A stretch of DNA of 64,000 nucleotides, from NCBI GenBank assembly GCA_032358165.1, contig JAALGY010000017.1, positions 1,302,001 to 1,366,000 on the forward strand, read 5' to 3'. Both the position numbers and the translations under genes were made by a program. Source of the stretch: Diplosphaera chodatii. Taxonomy: Eukaryota; Chlorophyta; Trebouxiophyceae; Prasiolales; Stichococcaceae. Numbering within the stretch: position 1 is the first letter of the stretch; the number at the start of each line of letters is the position of its first letter. Below the pieces are notes generated by a model that worked only from the letters and a program-made list of their open reading frames with translations, was not told the origin of the DNA and ran no database searches. Shown piece after piece: positions 45,769 through 56,387 of the stretch.

Positions 45769-46867
45769 CCTGTCTTCTCACGTCATGCGCAAGCCATGCC
45801 GTGCGCTGCCTGCACACCAACACGAGCAGGTTGATGCAGGTGTCGGAACCATGACAATGACGCTGACAAGCGCTACCATCCATCCCTCAGAACACGTAGA
45901 TGGTGCAACTGCTGCCTCATCGGACGCCACCAAGGACAGCAAGTCGTCTGCACCGAGGCGGCGGCGTGTACGAGCTGCTGCAAGTGTGCAGTGCGTCCAC
46001 TCGGCACTGCACATCCACAGGTACTGAAGCCCTGCCCAGCAGCGGCCGCTACACCCTGACACCCCCACGCTTCGCCGGCAGCGGTGCAACGACTGAGTGT
46101 GCGGTGCAGCGGGGCGTCCACGAGTTGCACCAAGACCGTGGCCACCAAGTCGCAGGTCTGCAGTGTTTTTCGTGCGCCTACCACCCACCAGCGCTCAAAG
46201 CCCAGCCAATGGCCTCGGCAGGGCTAGCTGACAGTATGGCTGGTGCGATCGAGCCAAGAAGGGCGTGACGTACCCTGGACGGCGGGCAAGGTCCTGGCAA
46301 GACGTCAGCGTAGCGGTGGTGCGGAGCAACACACCCCCCTCCGGCACGCAGCAATGCACCGCGCTGACCTTCCAGCGACTCGACAACAGCCGAAAGCTTG
46401 CCTCGCTCCCACGCGGTTGGAGGTCCAAAAGTGCTGCAAGATACTTCGCAAAAGCTACGACTTTGTTAGGGTTAGTTAAGTCCATTAACAACCCCTAACT
46501 TTGTTTGTCGGGCAGGACGCTCGCCTCGCACTCAAGGACACGACGCAGCGATGCAAGCTGATCTGCTGGCATGCTGATGTCCAGATCGTCAGTGATATGT
46601 TTCTGTCGGACCGCCCAAGCGTTGTTCAGTGCAAACCCTTTTGTGACAGGTCAACACATGCTCGGTCTGACTGAGGTGCAAGTGCATATGCGGTGCATGT
46701 AGTCTCGAAAACTTCTACTGCGCATGTGCCCAAGCATCTGCAGTCCTTACAATCATCCGTCACCTACCGATCGTGCTCTGGATCACAGACAGCATGTGCT
46801 GCGACGGTGCCGATCCACCGGCCCATGTTTGATCTGCTTGCACCAGGACAGCGTCAAGTGATACAGC
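45769..46867. promoter_or_regulatory. Divergent upstream region (CCT gene / thioesterase)
   Basis: 1.1 kb between head-to-head genes. It holds a hairpin flanked by 8-bp direct repeats (46460-46505, listed separately). A minus-strand open frame at 46195-46491 (starting MLMDLTNPNKVV) crosses that hairpin and has no recognisable domain. Otherwise nothing supported. Confidence 0.4.
46460..46505. mobile_element. Candidate transposon footprint: imperfect hairpin flanked by 8-bp direct repeats
   Basis: ACTTTGTT occurs at 46460-46467 and again at 46498-46505. Between and overlapping these are TTAGGGTTAGTTAA (46466-46479) and TTAACAACCCCTAA (46485-46498), an imperfect inverted repeat. An 8-bp target duplication with ends beginning TAGGG is typical of hAT-superfamily elements. 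At about 30 bases the insert is too short to be a full element, so a footprint or deletion remnant is the best guess. Confidence 0.35.
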
Positions 46868-49800
46868 ATGAACGGCGTTGAGCACCACGTCCACGGCAGC
46901 ACCGCACCACAGGCCGATGTGGTGCAGCAGCTGCTGCGTCAGGTGGAGGTGCTGACCGCCAAGGTTGCAGCCCTCGAGGCGCAGCAGCCATCGCATGCGC
47001 AGCAGGCACAGCAGCAGCAGCAGCAGCTACATCAGGCACAGCAGGCAAATGACGTGCCGAGAGTCATAGCTCCCCGTGCGGATGCTCTGGCGAATGGCTT
47101 GGCGGTGCAGGTGGCGACAACCGATGCACCCGCAACCTCGCCTGGCAACATGCTACAACAGGCAGAGCCGGAGCAGCCGCCGGATGTGCCCATGTCGGCG
47201 GCACGCGTGGTCATGCACGAGCTGGTCCTGGGTCACATGGGCGATGCGATGGCCATCTGCTATGGTGGCCAGGTCAGTCTGCACTTCATCCTTGTGGACA
47301 GCAAAGCTCCGACCCTGCCACGGCTTGACCATGTCTTGCTTAACCAATGCGGGCTGCGCAGGTGCTGAGCTGGATCGACATCTGCGCCGGGCTTGCAGCC
47401 AAGGCTGTTGCTCAAGGCCCCTGCGTCACCGCGAGGTGTGACCCAAACCACGGCTGCCAGCACAGCAGACTGCGTCGGACCGTTGTGATTCACGCAATGA
47501 CCAGCGGCAACCCTCAAGGAAACCTGCGACCCGGTGTGCATGCTCACCCTGCAGTGTGGACGCTGTGCACTTCCTGGCGCCGCTGCGGGTGGGCTCGGTC
47601 GCCATCATCGCCGCGATGGTGAACCGCACCTTTGCCTCGAGCATGGAGGTGAGGCGACCAGCGTGCTTGCATGCATGTCGCACCCCTGCGATGCTTGGCA
47701 CTCTCAGCAGCCTTTGCGGAGAACACTGGGACCATCCAACCAGACGTTGAATACCGAATCAATTAGGTGGGGGTGCGGGTGGAGGAGGAGGACATGCGCA
47801 CCGGCGCCCGGAACCACTGCTGCTCCGCGTACCTGACCTTCGTGGCGGTGGCGGCCAGGACGGCAGGTGCGCCAGCTGCAGCACAGCATGTTACAGCACT
47901 ACTGCAAGCTTCTGGAAGGAAAACACTTACTCTCGGAGACTGATTCTCGGTATGGACAGCAGGACTGGACCACCTGTACTGCATCCGCCCAGGTGTATTC
48001 AGGCATGCCCGGCTGAGCTTTCAACACGATGCAGCTCATGTGCGCACCTGGTTGCAGGCCCGATGCACCCGCTGCGGGCGCTGCCCCGGGTGGTGCCCAC
48101 GCACTCGGCGCACAGAGCCATCCATGCCGAGGCAGAGGTACGAAGCAAGCACCAGCTGCATGGCTTGCTCTGCAGAGCATGGGCTTTCGGAACGCTGGTG
48201 TGGTCCAGCGACACGTGCCACAGCGACAGGCGGCCTGCGTGCTGCAGCGACAGCGGTTCTGGTGCAGGGGCGGCGTGCGGAGCGGCTGGCGGCGCGGCAG
48301 GCGGTGAAGTCGAGCAGGGAGCGGCGCGCGGAGCAGGCGCGCATGCGGCTGCAGCCCGTCACCCACCGCCAGGGTGGCCAGACGCTGGCGCCCGCCCTCG
48401 AGGTCCGAGGCATGTTTGACACGGCTGGCCTCTCCAGGACCACTGTGACTTGATGGCGTGCTGGGCACTAGTACCGGAACTGGCGGCACACCACGGCAGC
48501 GAGTGGGGACAGCATCGCTTGCTGCGCGCGAGCAACTCTGAGAGCTGCTGACCCACTGATATGTCACGCTGGTGACAGATGCGCCGGGAGGGGGGGCAGG
48601 TCGTGGTGTCGCCCAACGCCACCTCGGCGCACATGACGCAGCTGGTGCTCCCGCAGCACGCCAACTCGCTGGCCATCACCTTTGGCGGCGTGGTGCGCTA
48701 TTGGCCCAACATCTTGAGTTCATGTGGTTTGGACACAATCGTGAAACATGTGGCTCTTCGTTTCGGTGGTGTTTGAAATGTAATGAATATGATCGGCAGG
48801 GGGACTTTAGTACACATGATCCTACAGCAACATGTATGGAGACCCCTGCTGCTGCTGCTGTGCGGCAGGTGATGCGGTGGATGGAGATGGCGGCGTACAT
48901 AGCGGCGAGCCGGGTGGGGCGCGGCGGCCGCCACCTGCTCACCGCCTCCATGGACAGCATCGCCTTCCGCCACCCCACCCGCGTCGGCGACATCCTGTAT
49001 GTGTCCGCACAGGTGCTGGATGCGCACCCGTTCTGCTGTCCCAACACTGCTCGGAGGGGCTTTGTGAATTGCTGTTGCCAGGTGGCAACGTTTGTGCTGT
49101 ACAGACTCCGCCTGCACACCGCCTTGTCGTGGACGATAGTGGTGACTCCAGAACCCTCGTCTTAAGTCACATCTCGAGCTCCATGACCTGCACCCCCTTG
49201 TGCTGTTTTCCAGTCTGCACTCTCAAGAGAAGTCCCAGTTGGCGGTGCAGGTGACCGGCATCTTTGGCAGCAGCATGGAGGTGTACATTTGTGTCGACGG
49301 GGAATCGCCCGGCAGCGGCCCCGCGGCCGGCGGTGCCCCAGACAACAACGGCAGCCACCACGGCGCCGACGCGGCGCCCGGCGTCTTCCACTGCGGCTCG
49401 GCATTTGCCACAGTATGCTGTGCTGTTTCTACAGTTTGTGTCTGTGATCATACATCAGCAAACCGTCCTGAAGACTCCGGCAACATGAACAAAAGTTACT
49501 TTCATATCTTTCGACAGGTGGTCAGCGCGGCAGGCCCCTGGCCGCCAGTCGCAGTGCCGGTGCCCTTCAGGCTGGAGCCCTCCACTGAGGAGGAGCACCT
49601 GCGATGCAAGGTGTGGTGCTCGCCCCACTCAAGTGGATCTGCCTTCTTGCCTGCAATCGTCGCCATTGTGCAGTGCAGCAGATGTCGCCCTGCAAGGGCA
49701 GACGCCTAGCAGCCTCGCAGGCTGAAAGGCGTGATGCTGTGGACAGGGGGCGGCGCAGCGGCGGGCGGACCGGCTGCTGATGCGCAGGTCGCTGCAGGTG

Positions 49801-49890
49801 AAGACGTTCCAGCGGCCCTCTCTGGACGGCTCCTCGCCTGCCGGCATCGGCAGCAGAGCATCCTTCAGCGCAACTATGCCAGACGCATGA
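46868..49890 (+). CDS. Acyl-CoA thioesterase with tandem hotdog domains (ACOT9/11/12 type)
   Basis: Starts MNGVEHHVHGSTAPQADVVQ at 46868. The first about 100 residues hold a short coiled coil (LLRQVEVLTAKVAALEAQ) and a Gln-rich run. Hotdog 1: ARVVMHELVLGHMGDAMAIC, then VLSWIDICAGLAAKAV (47362-47409), VDAVHFLAPLRVGSV (about 47558-47603), NRTFASSMEVGVRVEEED and NHCCSAYLTFVAV. Hotdog 2: TSAHMTQLVLPQHANSLAIT (48622-48681), VMRWMEMAAYIAASRVGRGG, ASMDSIAFRHPTRVGDILYV and IFGSSMEVYICVDGE. Each half has the FxSSMEVxVxV strand pair, a clear internal duplication. The C-terminus is GSRASFSATMPDA, stop 49888-49890. Such enzymes hydrolyse fatty acyl-CoA to free acid and CoA. No lipid-binding START domain follows, unlike ACOT11/12; compartment unclear. 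Confidence 0.85.
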
Positions 49891-50307
49891 GCAGATGGAC
49901 ACAAGTATGTCAGGCTTCCGACGGCTTCAGCTGCCAAGGACCAAGCTGGCATATCACAGACCGTCTGTTGCTGCGCTTGCAAAATGGGCAGCATTCCTGT
50001 GACATAGTGTACAGTATACAGGTTTTCTGACTGCAATAGAGTCGCATTGAACCAATCTGCAGATCTCAGGTATGCACACAGGACTTGTGCTGCACCTCAG
50101 CTTATAGTGTGTTTTCGAAAGGACGCAGCTGCCTGTGCCTAGGGGAACAGTCAGGGCACCTGCCGAGTGTTTAGTTGTCTAGGCCTCCTGGTCACCATGT
50201 TCAGTCCCTGACTGGATTGTACTCGGGCAGACCCCTTTCACCATACAGGAGCCAGGCGATGGTCGCCTTATGGCTGCTGCCGATCAAACCACAAACTGAA
50301 GCACTTG
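49891..50307. other. Convergent 3' region
   Basis: 417 bases between facing stops; no supported gene. Confidence 0.45.
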
Positions 50308-53300
50308 CTACACTTGCTGCTGTCGCTGAAGGGGATCGTCTTGCTCTGTCTCTGGAGCGTCGATGACCGCATCGTACTGCCAGTCGAGCAGGCCACTCTG
50401 GCGCAGGTACACCTCTATGGCATCCTGCTCTGGCACCCCGCGCGCCTGAATATCTGCCCACCCAATGCGCACCTGATCCACCTGCAACCCAAATGTGCTG
50501 TTCTGTCTGTTGCCGAGACCTTCCCATTCTGCATAGTATGCGCTGTCATGTTGCTGCGACCTCAGGTGAACGTCTGTGTGCAGAGTGGTTGCGGCATCGC
50601 ACATTTGCCCAGATTGGCATGTTCAGAGCATGGTCACCCTTTCACCTCTGATGGCACCCATCACACGGGTGATGACATGCAGCACTGTCAGCAGCAGACA
50701 GGCAGGCAGGAAAGTACTGAAGGCTGTGATACCTGGCCACGCTCGCGGTCAATATGGTACATGATCGTCAAGCTGAGCGTGATGTACCGCCCCGTCTTCC
50801 AAGCCTCCCCCACTTTCTGCACGCCAGATTGTGACGGCGCCAGCTTGAAATGCCAGGCTGGCGCAGGGTCAGGCTGTTTGCAGTGGCAAAGTCAACAGCC
50901 CTTTGATGAGCATGAGCATAACACTGGCTCAGAGCTGCTCTTGAGCAGCCTGCAGCCTGAATACTGCAGCCATCAAGCGGGCGTCACCCGGTCAGTAGGA
51001 TAGCCTATGGAGCAGTCGTCGGGCTCAGCCGCATCTGGCGCAGCTGCAGACGCTTCTCGCAGCTGCTGGTCCGCCTGCGGCGAGGCCCTGTCCGCATCCG
51101 CAGCTGCCCAGTCTGCGCCAGGCGCCGCCGGCCAGCTGCCCTCAGCTGCTTGCTGCATCAAGCACCAAGCTGGGTGATTGACACATCGCCTCGAGTTGCA
51201 GTGCCCGACAAACTGCACATGCCTGCTCCTGTGCATGCGGACCTCGCTTTGGAAACGGTTGCATCGAAGGACCGAATGCGGACACGACTGCATTTGCCTG
51301 ACTCAACCAGCACCATAGTTGCATGCATAGGCCCTTGCTGCAGCACTGTTACACCGTCAGTGTGAGGACCTCTATCCCGAAGGCGCACCCGCTCATCAGC
51401 GCGCCGGCCGGCCTCGCCCATGTCCAGCACGCCGAGCACGCGGTCCATGAACGGCATTGCTTCCATCGGCGACTGCCTCCGGAGCGCCGAGTCTGCAGCT
51501 CCATCGGCTGTCGGCTGTCCACCAGCTGTGCTGCTGCTGTTGCTGCTGCTACTGCTGCCGTCACTCGCTGCCTGCTTGCGGGGCCGACCCCTACCCCGCT
51601 TGGCGGGTGGCACCTGCGTGGCGGCTGTCGTGACGGCTGCGGTGGCGGCTGCAGCGGCGGCTGCTGTGGCGGCTGCGTCCACCGGCTGGCCGCCCTGCGC
51701 GCTGCTGTGGCATATGAGCAGGCCGCGGCCCAGCGGCTGCTCCGGTTCGAACGCCTCGTTGACGCTGGTGCACACGTCGGCCAGCACCACCGCCGCCAGG
51801 TCCCCCGCCAGCGGCTGCTGCACGCGCGGCACCCCCCACTCGTCCTCGACCGTGCCTGCATGCGCGATGGACACACAGACATCACGTGGCAGCTGAACCA
51901 CACCACTCCCACCATGCTGGCAGACTGACACAAGCCTGTCCATCATGCATCAGATTGCACAAAACAACAGCGGCAATATATTCTATGCAGCAGGGCAGCC
52001 AGCAGCACCTGGCGGCCTGCTAGCGGCGGCGGCGGCGGGGTCCCTCTTTCCTGTTGCCCCCGCCGCCGCCGCCGCCACCCCGTCTGCCGAGCCGTCCCAC
52101 TCCTGGCCCAGGAGCGCTGCATATTCTGGGTCCCCTGGTCCGAGCCACGCGGGGGACTCGTGTTGCCAGGTATCCTGTGCGTCAGCACCGAACTGGGCAG
52201 CGGTGCCATGCGCTGCACGCCGTGCCTCCTCTGCTGCATTGTACGCCTCTGCAGCGGCCAAGACTTCTTCGACAGATGCGTCACGGCTGATGCCCCAGTC
52301 CCCTTCAACGTCATCTGAGGGGGCGGCCCCGTTTGCAGCAGGCTGCTGAGGGGCCTGCTGCCGCTGCCGCGGCTGCTGCTGCTGATGCGCCTGCTCGGTA
52401 GTGGCATCCGTGGGCCACCCCGCTGCACTGCCAACTCCTGCACAGCCAACAGTCAGCATGCTGAAGAAGTGTCGAAGGACACACACATGACACCAGCGTG
52501 GAGAGGTGAGACTGTGCACACCTGCTGGTTGTGAGCTGTCCAGCAGCGGCTTCGAAGGCCAGGTCGTGTTGTTGTGGGGCTGGTTGAGCGCCCTGAAGTC
52601 TCGATACCACTGTGGGATCGGGACATTCAGATGGACATCGTTGTATACTGTCCACTCTGCAGGCCTGCGGACAGAGAGGAGGCTATGTACGTTTATCAAC
52701 ATCAGCTGGAAGGACTTGCATGTGCTGGAGTTGGCTGATGTGCGGCCGTCAGGACTGCGACTGTGCAGCAGCATGCTCGCGGCTCCGCAAGAGATCGATT
52801 AGGATGCCGCACCGGTCGTCAGACATTTCCACCCAGGAGTTCGACAGCTCCTGCCAGCACCCTGGATGTGAAGCGCAACAGCATCTCGCTGGTGCATAGC
52901 TGGGGGCAGAGCCAGCGGCGACGTGGTCCACTTGGCAAGACATGTGTCGCACCTGACATTGTTGCCTGGCATGCCTACACGCACGAGCACCGTGTGCTCC
53001 GACTCCTCACCTGCTGCACGCAGCTGCGTCTGGTAGTCCCGCCAGAAGTCCGCGCAGTTCAGTGTGACAAAGGGATCGTTGAACACCATGTCGTCAGCCA
53101 GCAGCCCAGCCGCCGCCAGCCGCCGATGCGGCTCATCTGGCGCCTCGTTGAGGTGTGCTCTGTACAAGCACAAAGCTACAAGCTCAAGAAAACCCCTAGA
53201 TTGGCATCCTCCTAGTCCGAGTACTTGTACCTGGCAAGCAGGCCGTACCCAAGCAGGCAAGCTGCAGGCAGTATCTCCTAAACTCTGCATCCTAACCTCA

Positions 53301-55860
53301 GGAGAGACAAACCTGGCACTGCCAATAGCAAGTCTTAGCTGCCCATGTGATGCCCATGGTAGCAGGTGGACATGACACCTAGGGCAGCGTGCGCACCTGC
53401 GCAGGAGGTACAGCACCCACTGTGCGCGCTCCCACTGCGCCTGCACGTCAGGCGGCAGCGCGGGCGCCGGCCGCACCTCCTCTATGTCCTCGTAGCTGAT
53501 GGGGATGTCGGAGTACTCCCGCCAACCTGACGTTGCACAGGGACGCTCCGCTTCACAGCGGTGGTTGTGGTCCAAGCCCAGGGCACAAGAGATGGGTCAA
53601 ATCATAGAAGGAGGGCCTCAGCTTATTGCAGGCCCGTGGTGGCAACCCAGCAAACCTTCGTCCATGTCGCGGATCTGCTGCGTGGTCAGCCTGCGCTTGC
53701 GCCTGGGCAGGTGCTGCGCCTCGTAGCGGTGCACCAGGCCCTCAATCCGCGCCTTGAACTCGGCCGCACCCTCCCGCTCCCGCATCACCTGAAAAGCGGT
53801 GGAAGCATGACGTTGCTATAATCCTCGCATGCGATCAGTCACATTACAACTCCCAGGCGCAAAGGTGGGAGTGCGACCGTGCACAGCTTGACCTGGGCCC
53901 ACCAACTTCGTGTCACCTAGTCGTCGTGCACACATGCTCCCCTGACCCTGTGGTCCCTGTCCATCATGACACGATTTGCTCCTGACATCCTCTGCTCGGA
54001 GCTCTTAGGGTATATTGTACGAGATGTGGCACAGTGGCCTCACCTGCGTGTCGACCAGCCGGCCGCCTGACTCCAGGGTGGCCAGCGCCTCCGCCACGCC
54101 CTCCCCCGCAACAAAGTCCTCATCGTCCCCTGGCAGCGCCTCATCATCTGCAGCAGTTAGCCCTGCTCAGCTTAGCTTCAGAAAGGAAGCCAGGAAATGA
54201 CGACGCCGGGTGCAACTGTGTTGCGGACTCCTGGCAAACTTGCCCAGACTGTACTCTCTACTGCACAAGCATTTGTGTGCAAAATGCAAGTCGTCAGGCA
54301 GAAAGAATCGAATTGCCGGTGTGCGGCTCTGCACGCATTACAGGTGTTGTGATATCATTGGCGTCGCACCTCCATCCTCAAAGATGTCTTCCTGTGGCTC
54401 GCCAGGGTCCTCCGCCCATGGCCCGTCCTCCAGGGCGTCCTTGTCGCCAATGCCTGTCGAAATGGGCGCGCCTTCCTCCCCCATGACTGCACGAGTAGTA
54501 AAGCAAAGTCTGATGCCACTGCAAACGCAGCATGATTAACACTCACCACCATGTTCCACCTCGTAGCCTCACATGCAGCAGTTGGACAACAGCAGCCCGC
54601 CAAACTAGATTGCAAGCAGATCACCGCTGAGTCTGTCTGAAGGGTTTGCCCTGCGAGTCACAAGCTACACCCCTGCTTCTGTTCCAACAACTCACCATCG
54701 CCCTCTGGCCAGGTCCACGATGCCCCGGGGTCGCTTTCGTACGACTTGGGGACATCTGCTGATTCTGTGGGCCATGGCAGCAGGTGTGCGACGCCAGCCT
54801 CCCTGCAGCAATGCAGCGCCTCGTGTGCATGATGGCCACAGATGCTGCTGCACAACTGGCAGCCAGTGGAGGACTACACTGCGGGTCCATCTGCCGTCGC
54901 ACCACTATGATATTGCGTCAGCAAGCCTGGCAGAGTGATGACTGGCAGTGATGGGACAGGTGCTGCACCTGAGCAGACGCACCGCCTCAGGGGGCACTCC
55001 AGGTGGGACTGCATCTGCGCTAAACTCCACGCCGGGCTCCGCCGCAGCCTGCTGCCCTGCAATGCTTGGCTCTGCCCTGCCTGCCTGCTGCCGCTGCTGC
55101 TCCGAAACCTTGTCAGCTAGCCTCGGGCGCGAGTCCTGCTGCGCGGCAGCCGCAGCATCCGTGCCTGTCTGCCGCTCCGTATCCTGAGCACCCTGGATGG
55201 TGCCCCGCTGCTGGTCCCGCAGCTCCTGCTGTGTATCCTGCTGCTTCGGCTGCTGGGGTGGCGGCGGCGGCGGCGGCGCCTCTGCAGTGTATTCGTTCCT
55301 CAGAAGCCGCTGCACGGCGTCGCGCTCGTGCGGCTCCAGCCACTCGGCATCGGCGACCACCGCCGCCATCTGCGCCGCCAGGGCCTGCGGCAAGCAACAG
55401 CTCAGGTGCCATGGCGCGCAGCACAGCAATATTGCAGGTCAGCATCAAACTACAGGTCGAACGTGCAACCGCGACGACACGACTGGACAGACAGGCAGGT
55501 GGTCGACCGATGTCTGGCAAATCGAACAGTGCCCACCTGCCGCTCGGCGTGCAGCTGCGCAGCGCGCTCCCACACTTCCCGCCTCCGCTTCTGTGCGGCT
55601 TCGGCATCATCTGACGCCTGGTCTGCGCTGGCGTCACCGCTGCCGGCACCATTCGGATCGCCGTCCGGGGGTGTCGCATTGCTGGCTGCGGCTGCGAAAC
55701 CGGCTCGGTGCACTGCCGCTGGCTGCGATCGGCGCCACGCTGGAATCTGCACGCGCTCTGTGTGCGACTGCGTGTGCTTCGATTGCCCATGGGTCCACCT
55801 GGATCCTGCAGTGCACATGCCAGACGCATCGGTGCGCATGCAGCAACCATGTAATAACAT
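50308..55860 (-). CDS. Unrecognised multi-exon protein, largely disordered, with acidic N-terminal half and AT-hook-like motif
   Basis: No family is firmly recognised. Reading 5' to 3' on the minus strand: a possible N-terminal leader (MLLHGCCMRTDASGMCTAGS, ATG 55858-55860); KRRREVWERAAQLHAERQ; a Pro/Gln-rich exon (WLEPHERDAVQRLLRNEY, about 55300-55360); several short acidic exons (DALEDGPWAEDPGEPQEDIF; DDEALPGDDEDFVAGEGVAE); a basic helix (HLPRRKRRLTTQQIRDMDE, about 53660-53715); YSDIPISYEDIEE; and DDMVFNDPFVTLNCADFWRDY (53005-53105), which resembles the opening of SnoaL/DUF2358 NTF2-like folds. Then WTVYNDVHLNVPIPQWYRDF (about 52605-52665), an Ala/Gln-rich part, an AT-hook-like KRGRGRPRK (about 51577-51603), and finally TGRYITLSLTIMYHIDRERG (about 50740-50800) and LRQSGLLDWQYDAVIDAPE. 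Stop 50308-50310. It may be two genes; joins near 52700-52960 and 50810-51000 are weak. Confidence 0.4.
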
Positions 55861-56387
55861 GCCTCACCCTTTGTCCGGCCTCTGCATGTAGCTCATATGG
55901 TATGCCTTCGTGCCAACAGCGAATCGATCACAGCACACAGGTGCGTTCTTCAGTCCGTGCGATGATCAGGCATACAGCAAAACGGTGACCTGGTGCACTG
56001 CTGTCGATCCGAAAGGACGTCAGTCGAGCACGCAACGGCGGCACTGGTGGACAACGTCGAACAAAGCTCGACGCTATGGATGCGCACGTCATGGAATGCT
56101 GTGTATTGCAACTTGACATGCCAATTCCGCTACTTGCTGGCAAAATCGGCGGTACGACACAGGAAACCTACACGGTGGTGTGGGTGTGCCATTCCCACTC
56201 TGCTTGACATCATCTTTATGATGTGATGCACCGCTGTGCAGTATGGGGACGATGCAATGAATGGGCTCACCCTGCAGACTGAACTTCAGCTGTGCATGCG
56301 GCTCCGATGCACAACAATCGGCAAACCGGAGGCACCCTGCCGCGCAAGCCGACCGCTGAAGTGCAGCGAAACACTCCCCATCGCTTC
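55861..56387. promoter_or_regulatory. Region between two same-strand genes
   Basis: 527 bases upstream of the preceding gene's best ATG and downstream of the coiled-coil gene stop. No feature recognised. Confidence 0.35.

Noticed and set aside
46195..46491. Minus-strand frame MLMDLTNPNKVVAFAKYL
   Set aside because: It starts inside the hairpin/direct-repeat structure and lacks a domain or partner exons; the DLTN resemblance to RNA capping-enzyme phosphatases is too short to mean anything.
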